This document shows, piece after piece, positions 36,201 to 48,350 of a stretch of DNA of 64,000 bases. Each line of letters opens with the position of its first letter. Position 1 is the stretch's first letter. Location of the stretch: contig UESW01001782.1 of assembly GCA_900491605.1 (NCBI GenBank), positions 52,118 to 116,117 of the forward strand, in the 5' to 3' direction. A program made the translations under genes and the position numbers. The notes below the pieces were generated by a model. The model did no database searches. It was not told the origin of the DNA and saw nothing but the letters and a program-made list of their open reading frames with translations. Source of the DNA: Calamus simplicifolius (lineage: Eukaryota; Streptophyta; Magnoliopsida; Arecales; Arecaceae).

Positions 36201-37140
36201 AATCATTTGCTTATATGTCGATGATATTTTAATTTTTGGAACATCTCTTGAAATTATTTCAAGTGTTAAATCTTTCTCTTCTAAGTTTGAAAGATTTAGG
36301 TGAAGCGGATGTAATCCTAGGGATGAAGCTTATCAAGTCCCATGAAGGGATAGCTCTCTCTCTTCTCATTCTATAGAAAAAATGATCAAGAAGTTTGGTT
36401 ATTCCAATCTTAAATCAATATCTACTCCTTTTGATCCTAGCTTTCACCTAAAGAAAAATTTAGGTAACCCAATTAATCAATTAAAGTATTCTCAAATTAT
36501 AGGATCTCTCTTGTATGTAGCAAACAGAACAAGACCTGATATTGCCTATGTTGTAGGAAGGCTGAGTAGATATAATCAAAATCCTGATCAATCTCATTGG
36601 GTAGCCTTAGAAAGAGTGTTCCGATATTTAAAGGGAACACTTAATCTCTCTTTGATGTTCACTGAATACCCTGAGGTGGTTGAGGGTTACAGTGATGCTA
36701 ATTGGGTCACTGATTCTCATGATTTAAAATCAACTACCGGATACGTTTTTCTTCTTGGCGGTGCTGCTATTGCTGGGATCCACTAGGCAAACTATTATTT
36801 CTAGAAGCACCATGGAGGCCGAGTTGATAGCTCTGTATACCACTTGTAATGAGGCAGAGTGGATAAAAAATCTAATATCAGAGCTACCTTTGGTACCTAA
36901 GCCAGTTCCAGCTATATCTATCCATTGTGATAATAAGGCCACAATTGAACTGACAAATCAAAGAGTACCAATAAAAAGATGAATCGCCATATACGGCTTC
37001 GTCATAAGTCTATAAGACAACATAAGAAAATGATGTTATCTCTTTGGAATTTGTCAAATCTGAGAAGAATTTGGCAGATCAATTAACCAAGGGATTATCT
37101 AGGAGTGGAGTCCTAGATTCATCGAGGGGGATGGGGCTTA
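33217..37140 (+). pseudogene. Copia-2 gag-pol polyprotein, multiply frameshifted
   Basis: Gag starts at 33217 (MGSDDLSAIKPEKFNG) and resumes at 33623-34048 (ending in a basic stretch, RRKNFKKKKFQSR). A degraded zinc-knuckle and protease region is spread over 33990-34330. GAG-pre-integrase and integrase lie at 34342-35058 (VWHSRLGHVNFDRI, HSDVCD, FIDDFSRYCHIYLI, PYSPQSNGVAERK) and continue in another frame at 35058-35618. Reverse transcriptase is in pieces at 35593-36021, 35984-36202 and about 36200-36380 (HQMDVKTAFLNGDLEGDIY, LYVDDILIFG). RNase H is at 36382-36786, 36755-36982 and on to about 37140 (YSDANW, RSTMEAELIALYTTCNEAEW, LADQLTKGL). At least six frame changes exclude function of this copy. 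Confidence 0.93.
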
Positions 37141-37747
37141 AGCCCATTATTTGGTCACCAGCAGTGGATACCCAACCTCTGTGATTGGAGATCCCATGAA
37201 TGAGGTTCAATGTGGTAGAAACGAAGCTGATTGAGTGATCGTGTTAGAGCACAAATTTTGAAAAAAATTTAACCCATCCCTATGATGAGTGCTCTTATAA
37301 AGTGACAAAGTAAATTTGTGTAAGGTTGAGTGATTCTCTTAATGGATCCGAGTAGGTTATCTGCAGGGTATTAGTCACAAATACCCTTGGAGGATTCACC
37401 TATATGAGAATTGTCATATGAGGCCGTGACTAAAGGTTTGGGCTAACCTTAAGAAATTCTCATGAAAAATCAAGGTACTAAGCGCAAGGCCTTTAATATG
37501 CGCTGACCGCTTAAACCCAATTGATTCATGCTGTGTGTGTGATTAGTAGAAGTCTGAGTCAAGGACCTAGTTCAAGGTCTAATCCACTATGGTTCCTTCA
37601 GATGTATACAATCAACACTAAGTGAGGTTCAAGTCCACAGGACACCTCACCTATTGCGCAGTATAAGATGCCCTAATTTTTTTTGGTATATTAATTTTAT
37701 TATTTATTTTATTTTTTATTTTTTAATTTTTAACTTTTGTGGGGGAT
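37141..37747 (+). other. Copia-2 3' untranslated region and polypurine tract
   Basis: About 0.6 kb between the end of RNase H and the 3' LTR shows no coding signal. It ends in TTTTGTGGGGGAT, the probable primer for plus-strand synthesis. Confidence 0.7.
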
Positions 37748-38483
37748 TGTTGACTTTTGACCTGTGTTAAAAGTTAAAAAAAAAGAGGTAATCGACCCAC
37801 GCGAGCATACGCTCCATGACCAATGTTCGGGAAGGAACATCACAAGGAGAAACGGTTAATTTTTTTTAATATAAATATGGATAAACTAAGGGAAATAAGT
37901 AAAGAACATAGAAGGCAGAAAATAAAATCCTTAAAAATTCGTTGCTACAAATCCTATTGCTAAAAATCCTTGAAGATCCTGTTGCTACAAATTCTTTGAA
38001 GATCCTGTTGCTGCAAATTCTGTTGCTGCAAATCCTTGAAGATTCTATTTGCAAATCCTTGAAGATTCTATTGTTGCAATCCTTGAAGATTGTTGCTCTG
38101 TTGCTTCAAATCCTGATGTTGTCTTAACAAGGAGTCTCAACAAGAAATCAGTCTCAACAAACTACCGATGGTAAAAGATTTATTTAACTATTTTATTATT
38201 ATATTTGGGCATCTGAAGAATCACTGGGTTTGAACCTCCACCCGATCGTACTCGCGGTAGGAGGATCGAATCAAATCAGGTCATTGTACCTTGGGGACAA
38301 TTCGCCAACAACCCGCACGAGGGGCGAAAACTTGTCCTTAGGGCAGTGTTTAACACGCCTCGACCAGTTTGATTCCTTTTAATTTTGATTTTAATTTAAA
38401 TTTTGAGTATAAATTTTTTGATTAATTTTTTAGCATTTTTCTAATAAAGAATTTTGCAAAAGGAAAAAACAATTTTTCTAACA
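37748..38483 (+). repeat. Copia-2 3' LTR
   Basis: 736 bp; pairs with 32091-32917. It lacks the GC-rich palindromic block and differs in the number of GTTGCTACAAATCCT-like units at about 37940-38110. Confidence 0.93.
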
Positions 38484-39255
38484 AAATGGCCTTCATAACA
38501 ACACAAAGATTGAACTGTCTGGTCCCATCTCAGTCCATGATGCAAAGAATGACATTGTTCAGAAGGTACTAATGATTTCATTCTCCCTCTCTTTTTCTCT
38601 GTTGGAGAATATGATTACCTTCTAATTTCCAAACAATAGATGGTCATTTTCTTTATACCTTTATGACTGTTTACTTGGGTTGGTTTGCAAAATCAGCTTG
38701 AAGCTTCTGCTGTGCGATCCAATTGTGCAATGGAGAGAGCAACTAAATGGGACCATGGGTGCTAGAAGGCATCAGATGACATCAACAGATTTTATGGTCC
38801 CCTGAAACTTCTTGAAGATCAGCAGGTGACTACCGTTTATGTTGTTTCTGCTCTTCAAGCAGAGCTCGAGCAGGCTCGCAATCGTATTGTTGAGCTCGAG
38901 GCCGAACGGCGATCAGCAAAAAAAAAAGCTTGATCACTTCTTAAAGAAGCTTTCAGAGGAGAAGGCATCATGGCGAAAGCGAGAGCATGAGAAGATCAGA
39001 GCTGTAATGGATGCCATGAATAATGACCTCAACAGAGAGAGAAAAAACCGGCAGCAGATGGAGATCATGAATTCCAAGCTCGTCAATGAACTTACTGACA
39101 CTAAGTTATTGGCAAAGCTGTACTTGCAAGACTACGAGAAGGAAAGCAAGGGCCAAGAGGTTATGGAGGAGGTGTGTGACGAGCTGGCAAAGGAGATCAG
39201 AGAAGACAAAGCAGAGATTGAAGCTCCGAAGAGGGAATCGATGAAGATATTTTAG

Positions 39256-40990
39256 ACATATTTTTATGCAACAACAAATAAGTTCAGCTCATCTAGGGAG
39301 ACAGAATCATTCCATGCCTTAACATACAAGCAGATAATCTGGAAGTTGCCAGATAAGAAATGCTTGGAATTACTCAATGATAGAGAAGGAATCCACTATT
39401 CCAATTGCATGAAAAAGACATTACGTGCCTCCTCTTTTCACATTTCATGCAAGCAGAGATGTTGCAATGAAATGCTAAAAGATGGATCCAATGTTTGAAG
39501 TTCTTGGCATACAGGGCTCATAATAAATTACAGTTTTAAACTAAAGAATGGAAAAATTGGAGAATAATTTATCTTTTGTTTTGCTAGATAAGTGGACTCA
39601 AAATGCTAAGCATTATTGTCAAGGAAAGGTAGCCATGCACCTAAAAGTTGGGTTGCCCTGATCATAGGCCAGTCTGGCTCGTGCATTGGACAAATCAACC
39701 ATCAACATGACGATAAGCTCAAATGGATAACTGAAAGAAACCTATGCACAAAACAGAGGTGGTGGCACTACTATTTTAACACCAAATTTTTAAATGATAG
39801 AAGTGCACCTAAAAATATATAATCACTAAGGTTTTGATGATACTAGGGCAAAGATATGTAATAACCGGTTTTTGTTTCAGAACATCAGTTATTGCTTGCT
39901 AGGGAACACATAAGCTTAACAGACTATGGGTATTTGAACTTTTGGGTGTGGATGCTTGAGCGATTTTGCTTCCATCATGTCATTGGGATTTCAGTCTCCC
40001 GGCCAGCACATCTCTCACTTGCACTCAGAAGAAGTTCCAGGCTGACTCAGAAAAGTGGCACTCCAACCACTAAACTCAAAATTTTGCGATCGTCATTGTT
40101 CTGGAATAAGTGTGGAAAGAACTATATCCTACTTGACATAGTCTGTTGATTTAAGATGGTGCTCAAGGAATCTGAAGGGCTAGAGCTAGCAAATGCTGTT
40201 GGATCAGAATACAAAGGATGTTAGAAAAGAGTGTTTTAAATGCAAATCCAGGTAGCTCTTGCCGTATTCACAGGTTTTAATTACCAAAACTTGGCAGTCC
40301 AGTTCCACTACTGTATCATTTTTAAGGCATCATGAATATGCCACCATATAAATGCACCTAGATGTACCTAGAAATATAATCAAAGGCAGCCAAATTTGCC
40401 AATAAATAACCCAGACACAGGATAAACTAAATTAAATTTCCATAAATATGCAGTGTCCATTATTTCACAAGGAGTCATATGTATTACCCAACGTATGAAT
40501 CCAAAACGGCAGAAAATAAGCTCCTGAGCTAGTGTAAAGAGCTAGTGTAAAGAAGAGATTAGCCTTAACAAACTATCATAGATTCCGACTGCCAATAAGA
40601 AATTTTCTTAAGTGAATTACCTGGTCCCTAAATTAAAATTTCTGAAAATTTAAGAAACATGATCTTCTCATGATTGATTATATTACAATCCAATGCACAG
40701 ATGGCAAGAACAGCTAAATTCAAGAGAGCAAAAGGGCCACTAAGGGATTTATGTAATGATGCTGCGAGACCACAATAATGCAAATGGCAACATTTGTTTC
40801 TAATTTCTACGTACTTCGACATAATTATTCTAATTACAGAGACAGACAACACAAGCATTCAAAGGAGAAAAAGAATAATTTGTTTTCCCAACATAAAATT
40901 TATAATCTACGCTCCCAGACGGAGATGAGCAGTAAAAATAGATTGACGATGGTATGATGCTCGCACAGTACCAAAGAAAACGTGGAAATA
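39256..40990. other. Unassigned DNA between the coiled-coil fragment and the CACTA end
   Basis: AT-rich, with no recognised gene on either strand. Frames at 39616-39822 and 39892-40149 (plus) and 40628-40858 (minus) have no family signature. By position it may be the interior of a CACTA element. Confidence 0.4.
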
Positions 40991-41206
40991 TAAGAACTGA
41001 CCTCGGCGAAATCTTGTCGAAATCCTGCCAGAGGAGCTTCGGCGGGGGAGGTTCCGGCGTCCGGGGGTTGACGGCGGAGAGGAGCTCGCGGGGGTTGACG
41101 GAGTCTCGGATTTGCGGCGGCGTGGGAGCGAGGGTTTCAGGAAGAAGAGAAGAAAATGGCGGGAGGGTTTCAGGGAAAAGAGGGTTTCACGCCCGCGTGC
41201 GACCTT
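40991..41206 (-). pseudogene. GC-rich first-exon-like fragment, unknown gene
   Basis: A sharp GC-rich island sits directly beside CACTA subterminal repeats. On the minus strand one frame reads RDSVNPRELLSAVNPRTPEP followed by PPPKLLWQDFDKISPRS, with a possible donor (GAG/GTCAGT) near 41000. This is the composition of a plant 5' exon. I do not recognise the protein. A captured gene 5' end is the likely explanation, but a plus-strand frame (40954-41229) is also open. Confidence 0.45.
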
Positions 41207-42630
41207 ATTACGGTAACAACGCGAAATAACTCTTATCCTATTACGGCGAACAATAACTTTCGCCGTAATATATCCAAGTATTAAGGTAAAAATTATTTTT
41301 CACCGTAATAACGTAAAAAAAAAAAAAATATTATCTTAACCTATTACGGCAAACAATAACCTCATTATAAATTTGCTTATTACGATAAAATATAAATTTC
41401 ACCTAAAAAATAAAAAAAAATATAATCTGACCCAATTACGGTAACTCATAATTGTCTTCGTAATTAAATTATTACGATAAAAAAATATCATAAATATAAT
41501 TATTACGGCAAACAATAAATTTCACCGTAATAGTTCAAAGAAAAAATAAAAAAATAATAACATCTTAATCTATTACGGCGACAAGTATATTTCACCGTAA
41601 TAGTAAAAAATAAAATTGAAACCTATTATGACGAAATCTATATGTCAGGTGAAACATAATTTTTGCCATAACAGTGCAAAAATAAAAAAATAAAAAATAG
41701 TAACGTATAACGATGAAATTTAAATTTTACCTTAATAAATTAATTTATTAGGGTGAAATTATATTTCGCCACCATAGAACATAAAAAAAATTATAAAAAT
41801 AAAAAACCATAACATATAACGACAAAATCTAAATTTCACCTTACTAAGTCGACTATTTACTGTGAAATTTAAATTTCACCGTAATAGAATGAAAAAAAAT
41901 TATAAAAATAAAAATAGTAACATATAATGGTGAAATTTAAATTTCGCCTTAATAAGTCGATTTATTAAGATAAAATTTAAATTTTACCATAATAGAATGA
42001 AAAAAATTTATAAAAATAAAAATAGTAATGTATAATGGCAAAATTTAAATGTCGCCTTAACAAGTTGACTTATTATGGTGAAATTTAAATTTCATCCTAA
42101 TAGAATGAGTAAAAAAAATTTATAAAAATAAAAAACTATAACGTATTACGGTGAAATTTATATTTCGTTGTAATAAAATAAAAAAATTATAAAAAAAAAA
42201 ACTGTAACGTATAACTTAATAAGTCGACTTATTATGGTGAAATTTGTAATAGAATGAAAAAATTATAAAAATTAAAATCGTAACATATTATGGCAAAATA
42301 AATATCGTCGTAATAAATCGGCTTATTACGACAAAATTTAAATGCCAACGTAATAGAACGAGTAAAAAATTTTATAAAAATAAAAAATCGTAACGTATTA
42401 CGGTGAAATAAAATATCACTGTAATAAGTCGGCTTATTACGTTGAAATTTAAATTTCCCCATAATACAATGGGTAAAATTTTATAAAAATAAAACCATAA
42501 TGTATTACAGTGAAATTTAAATTCACCATTATAAATAATTATTACAGTGAATTTAATTTTAATTTTACCATTATAAATAAGTATAATGATAAAAATATTT
42601 CGTCATAATAAGTTGGTCTAAAAAGCCCAC
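41207..42630. repeat. Subterminal repeats of CACTA-2
   Basis: About 1.4 kb of degenerate units, many near 108-112 bp, is built on the inverted pair TTACGGTGAAATTTAAATTT / AAATTTCGCCGTAATA with spacers rich in TATAAAAATAAAAA. Each unit could fold on itself. It ends at the CACTA terminus 42631-42642. Part of the array is duplicated at 45341-45650. Confidence 0.87.
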
Positions 42631-42642
42631 TTTATTGTAGTG
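42631..42642. repeat. CACTA-2 terminal inverted repeat
   Basis: TTTATTGTAGTG differs from the canonical end by one base. It is followed by TAACGAAAG. The same site without an element is at 12513-12521 in S1-A (TAACGAAAG), so the 3-bp target duplication was probably TAA. The opposite end of this element was not found next to a matching S1 flank. Confidence 0.82.
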
Positions 42643-43583
42643 TAACGAAAGAAAATGTAACCAATTTATTATGAATCGTAGTTCTACTTAGATTTTTTAG
42701 TTTAATTCAGTTGTTATCCTAATTTTATTAGAATCTTATAGTATCAATTTATTTGGGCTTAATTTTATTAGAATTTTATTGTAACAGGTTATTTGTGTAT
42801 AATACATTAAGCATCTATGTCTTTTCTATAGTTGAGTTAGTCAAGTCTTGTGATGGATAAGGGTTGCAAATGTGGTGGGAGATCATATTGAATTTTTCTA
42901 CATCTCGTCTGAATTGATTAGACTTGAGTGTTAATGATTTTAGTAAAGTCATAGTAAAATTGATATACATTAAAGGAGATGAGCGGCTCAGAAGTTGCCC
43001 ATATAAAATCATTAACAAAAACCTCATAATGAAAGAAAGTATCCCTAGTTCATTAGTCCTAGTTCTATTTAGTTTTTTTTTATTATTTTTATTTAGCTTG
43101 TTGTTGTATCATAATAGGCCTCATTTTATTAAAATTTTATAGCATCAAGTTATTTGAGTAAAATATGTTGCTTAATGTTTATGTCTTGTTTACGCTACAA
43201 TTGATCAAGTCTTGTGATAAATAGGAGTTATAATTGTGATGGTACATTATACTGCATTTTTCTATGTCTTTATCATGTAGACTTGAATGCTCATGGTTTT
43301 GTCTTTATTATTTGAAAGAATCATAATGAACTCGGCATGCAATAATGAGAGAGGGAGAGTTAGGAGTTGCTTGCATAGGATGGTCAACACAAACTCCATA
43401 CTTTTATTTAGACTTTTTATGTTAATTCAGCTGATTGTCGTATTAACGATAAACTTAAATTTTTTAAATTTTTTTAAAATTTGATAGCATCAAGTTATCA
43501 TAGTAGAATGGATTGCTTAGTGTCTGTTTATTATTTATAGTAGAGTCCATCAAGTCTTGTGATAGATGGGACTTATAATTTAA

Positions 43584-43585
<2 letters not shown>

Positions 43586-43624
<39 letters not shown>
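43586..43624. repeat. (GA)n microsatellite in S1-B
   Basis: About 39 bp of GA, the longest of the three homologous runs. Confidence 0.95.
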
Positions 43625-43628
<4 letters not shown>

Positions 43629-43981
43629 TATAGATACGTAAGAGAGGGAAGGATTTTCAAAAAAGTGATATGGTTTTTAGATGGTAATGATTTTATAAAT
43701 TGCACGAAAGAAGAGAAAACAAAAAGGTTTTATTCAATGGGTATTCGTTCCAGATGTATTGAGAAATGCAAGAGGGAGAGAGGTTTGCTGTCCTTAATTT
43801 CTTCCTCCTTTCTCTCTCTTGTCTCAATACTTTTTTTTTTTCTCTCTTTCTTCTCTTGTTGGAGCTTGTCTCAATACCTGAGTTTGCCATGCATATGGTT
43901 GAAATCAAAGGCTGTCGACTATTGGACTCTTTCCAGGCCAATAAATTGTTTGACTTAGTAAAAGCAGCCGGTGCGTTTGGT

Positions 43982-44325
43982 ACAATGTTTTGAAAATCGG
44001 ATCAGACAACGAATCGGCTTAATATTTGGATCCTAGGTCAATCAGTTCGACCGAATAAACCAATTTGATCGAACCAGATAATATTATAATTAAATTTTAA
44101 TTTAATAATATAAAATAATAAAATATAAATATAATTTAAATAAAAAAATAAAAAAAATCTAAAAACCGGGTTGAACCAGTTGAAACCTGACCGATTCAGC
44201 GAATTTTTTCGGTTTTTACCGGATCATATAAAATCAACTTTAATAATAAAATCGGACCAAACTGATGATCGATTTCCGATTGAACCGATTGGACCGACCA
44301 GTTCGGTTCAGTTTTCAAAACATTG
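43982..44325. mobile_element. hAT-type MITE, private to S1-B
   Basis: A 344-bp insertion with imperfect terminal inverted repeats (ACAATGTTTTGAAAATC and the reverse complement of CAGTTTTCAAAACATTG). It is flanked by GTTTGGT at 43975-43981 and 44326-44332, extendable to 8 bp with one mismatch. The empty sites are at 13828-13836 and 47002-47010. The interior is rich in GGTTC/GAACC words near both ends. The 7-8 bp duplication and CAATGTTTT ends suggest a non-autonomous hAT element; it has no coding capacity. Confidence 0.85.
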
Positions 44326-45340
44326 GTTTGGTGTCTACATTTCTTCCGCACGAGATGTTGACTTTTAAATTTGTTTTACCCTCCTACATTTCTGATGTCT
44401 ACATGAATTTTAAGTCGTGTGATCCACAATATCCAACAATCTTGAATGTTCCTCCTTTCCTGTACATTAGTCCATAATCAAGTATTCCTTTTATTTACCT
44501 CTGGATTCGTCAAACTGCCTTCAAGAGTAAGATATGTTTGCTCAGTACGTACGTATATGTGTATTATTTTAGTAGGATCGGTCAAGTCTTGTGATAGATA
44601 AGGGATATAATTGTGGTCGGTTTCATGTTAGATTTTCTGTATCCCGTATTAATTAACAAGACTTAAGTGCTAACAATTTCGTTCTTGTTATTGTTGAAAG
44701 AAACGAGCCAATGAGAGGAATTGCTTCATAATGAAAGCAAGCTTCATAATGAAAGAGTATGGTGACAATTCATCGGTTGTAGCTCTACTTATATTTTTTA
44801 TTTTAATTTAATTGATTATTATTCAATAATTGGTCTAATCTTATTAGCATTTTACAGCATCAAATTTTTTGAGTAGAATAAGTTTCTTAGTGTCTCTCTT
44901 AAATATCTATAGAAGAATTAGTTAAGTCTTTTGATAGTTAGATGTTGTAATTAAGGTGGGATATTGTGCCGGATTTTTTTACATCTCTTATGTATTGATT
45001 AAAATTGAATGCTAATTATTTTATCCTTATTATATAAAAATCATATCATAAAGATTGTCTTTCTTATCTTCTTTGGCCTACGGGTCTACGTTGTCCAATA
45101 ATTTATAATGGATATAATTGCACTCGTAGCTGCCCGTTTGGGAATGGATTTGAATTGAATTTTTGTTTTCAGAAATAAAAAATCTAATTCATAGCATACA
45201 AAACGCGTTTGATTGAATCATTTTTTAAAATATTTTTTTGAAATGATTCTAAAAATCTAAATGAATTTAAACTCATCTCTAGCGATTCAACGTCATGCCT
45301 TTTCTCTGGTACCGATTTAACATCGAAACATTCATGCGTA

Positions 45341-45650
45341 ATAAGTCGATTTATTACGCCGAAATTTAAATGTCGACGTAATAGAATGAGTAAAAAAATT
45401 TATAAAATAAAAAACCATAATGTATTATGGCGAAATAAAATATCACCGTAATAAGTTGGCTTATTACGATGAAATTTACAATGGGTAAAAAAAATTTTAT
45501 AAAAATAAAATTGTAACGTGTTACGGTAAAATTTAAATTCATCGTTATAAATAGTTATTACGATAAATTTAATTTTAATTCACCATTATAAATAAGTATA
45601 TAACGATAAAAATATTCGTCATAATAAGTTCGTCACAAAAAGCCCACTTT
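45341..45650. repeat. Duplicated piece of CACTA-2 subterminal repeats at the S1-B/S1-C junction
   Basis: The stretch aligns with about 42305-42630, down to the shared AAAAAGCCCACTTT before the terminus. The terminus here is TTTCTTGTAGGG (45648-45659), with a changed last base pair. It shows that the duplicated unit of about 3.0 kb started inside CACTA-2. Confidence 0.85.
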
Positions 45651-46615
45651 CTTGTAGGGTAACGAAAGAAAGTGTAACCAATTTATTATGAATCATAGTT
45701 TTACTTAGATTTTTTTGTTTAATTCAGTTGTTATCATATCAATAGTAGGCCTAATTTTATTAGAATCTTATAGTATCAATTTATTTGGGCTTAATTTTAT
45801 TAGAATTTTATTGTAACGGGTTATTTGTGTATAATACATTAAGCATCTATGTCTTTTTTATAGTTGAGTTAGTCAAGTCTTGTGATGGATAAGGGTTGCA
45901 AATGTGGTGGGAGATCATATTGAATTTTTCTACATCTCGTCTGAATTGATTAGGACTTGAGTGTTAATGAGTTTTAGTAAAGTCACAGTAAAACTGATAT
46001 ACATTGAAGGAGATGAGCGGCTGAGAAGTTGCCCATATAAAATCATTAACACAAACTTCATAATGAAAGAAAGTATCCCTAGTTCGTTAGTCCTAGTTCT
46101 ATTTAGTTTTTTTATTTTATTTAGCTTGTTGTTGTATCAATAATAGGCCTCATTTTATTAAAATAGAATAGCATCAAGTTATTTGAGTAAAATATGTTGC
46201 TTAATGTTTATGTCTTGTTTATGGTATAATTGATCAAGTCTTGTGATAAATAGAAGTTATAATTGTGATGGTACATTATGCTGCATTTTTTTTTTTTGTC
46301 TTTATCATATAGACTTGAATGCTAATGGTTTTGTCCTTATTATTTGAAAAAATCATAATGAAGTCAACATGCATCAATAATGAGAGAGGGAGAGTTAGGA
46401 GTTGCTTGCATAGGATGGTCAACACAAACTCCATACTTTATTTAGACTTTTATGTTAATTCAGCTGATTGTCATATTAATGATAAACTTAAATTTTTTAA
46501 ATTTTTTTAAAATTTGATAGCATCAAGTTATCATAGTAGAATGGATTGCTTAGTGTCCATTTATTATTATAGTAGAGTCCATCAAGTCTTGTGATAGATG
46601 GGACTTATAATTTAA

Positions 46616-46618
<3 letters not shown>

Positions 46619-46650
<32 letters not shown>
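46619..46650. repeat. (GA)n microsatellite in S1-C
   Basis: About 32 bp of GA; homologous to runs at 13453 and 43586. Confidence 0.95.
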
Positions 46651-46654
<4 letters not shown>

Positions 46655-48350
46655 TATAGATATGTGAGAGAGGGAAGGATTTCAAAAAAGTGATATGGTT
46701 TTTAGAAGGTGATGATTTTATAAATTGCACGAAAGAAGAGAAAACAAAAAAGGTTTTATTCAATGGGTATTCGTTCCAGATGCATTGAGAAATGCAAGAG
46801 GGAGAGAGGTTGCTCTCCTTAATCTTCCTCCCTTCTCTCTCTTGTCTCAATACCTTTTTTTTTTTTTTCTCTTTCTTCTCTTGTTGGAGCTTGTCTCAAT
46901 ACCTGAGTTTGCCATGCATATGGCTGAAATCAAAGGCTGTCGACTATTGGACTCTTTCCGGGCCAATAAATTGTTTGACTTAGTAAAAGAAGCCGATGCG
47001 TTTGGTGTCTACATTTCTTCCGCACGAGATGTTGGCTTTTAAATTTGTTTTACCCCTCCTACATTTATGATGTCTACATGACTTTTAAGTCGTGTGATCC
47101 AATATCCAACAATCTTGCATGTTCCTCCTTTCCTGTACATTAGTCCATAATCAAGTATTCCTTTCATTTACCTCAGGATTCGTCAAACTGCCTTCAAGAG
47201 TAAGATATGTTGCTCAGTACGTACGTATATGTGTATTATTTGTAGTAGGATCGGTCAAGTCTTGTGATAGATAAGGGATATAATTGTGGTGGGTTTCATG
47301 TTAGATTTTCTGTATCCCGTATTAATTAACAAGACTTAAGTGCTAACAATTTTGTTCTTGTTATTGTTGAAAGAAACGAGCCAATGAGAGGAATTGCTTC
47401 ATAATGAAAGCAAGCTTCATAATGAAAGAGTATGGTGACAATTCATCGGTTGTAGCTCTACTTAGATTTTTTATTTTAATTCAATTGATTATTATATCAA
47501 TAATTGGTCTAATCTTATTAGCATTTACAGCATCAAATTTTTTGAGTAGAATAAGTTTCTTAGTGTCTCTCTTAAATATCTATAGAAGAATTAGTTAAGT
47601 CTTTTGATAGTTAGATGTTGTAAATAAGGTGGGATATTGTGCCGGATTTTTGTTACATCTCTTATGTATTGATTAAATTGAATGCTAATTATTTTATCCT
47701 TATTATATAAAAAATCATATCATAAAGATTGTCTTTCTTTGGCCTACGGGTCTACGTTGTCCAATAATTTATAATGGCTATAATTGCACTCGTAGCTGCC
47801 CGTTTGGCAATGGATTTGAATTGAATTTTTTTGTTTTTGAAAATAAAAATTCAATCCATAGCATACAAAACGCATTTGATTGAATCATTTTTAAAAATAT
47901 TTTTTTGAAATGATTCTAAAAATCTAAATGAATTTAAACTCATCTCTAGCGATTCAACGTCATGCCTTTTCTCTGGTACCGATTTAACAGCAATGTGGTT
48001 CTCATTGTCCTGCAACTCCGCCATTGTGACGGAATCCCTGTACGTCGAAACATTCTATTGCAAGGGCCATCAAGGCTTAACATCAAAATACTTGCTTACT
48101 TTTGGATCAATACCTCTTACAGCTTCTTTGCCTATTGCTATATCCTAATTCATTTTCTTATTGAACATTTAATATTACCGTACATTTCTAAATAAAGTAG
48201 AGCCCATGGAATATGCAAGATCTTTTTTTTAAATAATTTTCATAACAACAGCATATATCATTATTAATTTCTAAAACTAAAGAATTTAGTAATATAATAA
48301 TAAAATTATTCAACTATAGCTTCTTTTTTTTAATTCATCATTAAATTTTT

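Larger units (their letters stand above)
32091..38483 (+). mobile_element. Copia-2: Ty1/copia LTR retrotransposon, decayed
   Basis: The element is 6393 bp on the plus strand. The LTRs at 32091-32917 and 37748-38483 both start TGTTGACTTTTGACCT and end TTTTTCTAACA. The target duplication AAATG is present at 32086-32090 and 38484-38488. A purine tract GTGGGGGA precedes the 3' LTR. No tRNA-complementary primer site is recognised after the 5' LTR. The LTRs differ by large indels and gag-pol is broken many times, so it is older than copia-1. It lies inside an exon of the coiled-coil gene fragment. Confidence 0.95.
32039..39255 (+). pseudogene. Fragment of a plant coiled-coil protein gene (At1g50660/At3g20350-like), split by copia-2
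   Basis: Exons at 32039-32090 plus 38489-38565 (separated by the copia-2 insertion) and 38697-39255 follow GT..AG splice sites. The second exon contains NCAMERATKWDHGC, SALQAELEQARNRIVELEAE, LDHFLKKLSEEKASWRKREH, MNSKLVNELTDTKL and VCDELAKEIREDKAEIEA. That pattern belongs, from memory, to a plant family of long coiled-coil proteins of poorly known function. Breaks: a TAG after KWDHGC, a frameshift in the A-run at about 38919-38930, and loss of everything after the ESMK motif. The insertion of copia-2 in the first exon also destroys it. Only a central slice is present, flanked by CACTA sequence, so it is probably a captured gene fragment. Confidence 0.78.
42643..45320. repeat. S1-B: second copy of the long tandem repeat block
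   Basis: It matches 12513-14822 of S1-A in order (modules near 42838, 43205, 43550, 44582, 44925), but its left side is replaced by CACTA-2 and its right side ends at about 45320. It carries one private insertion (43982-44325). Short open frames at 42924, 43287, 43665 and 44171 are repeat-derived. Confidence 0.86.
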
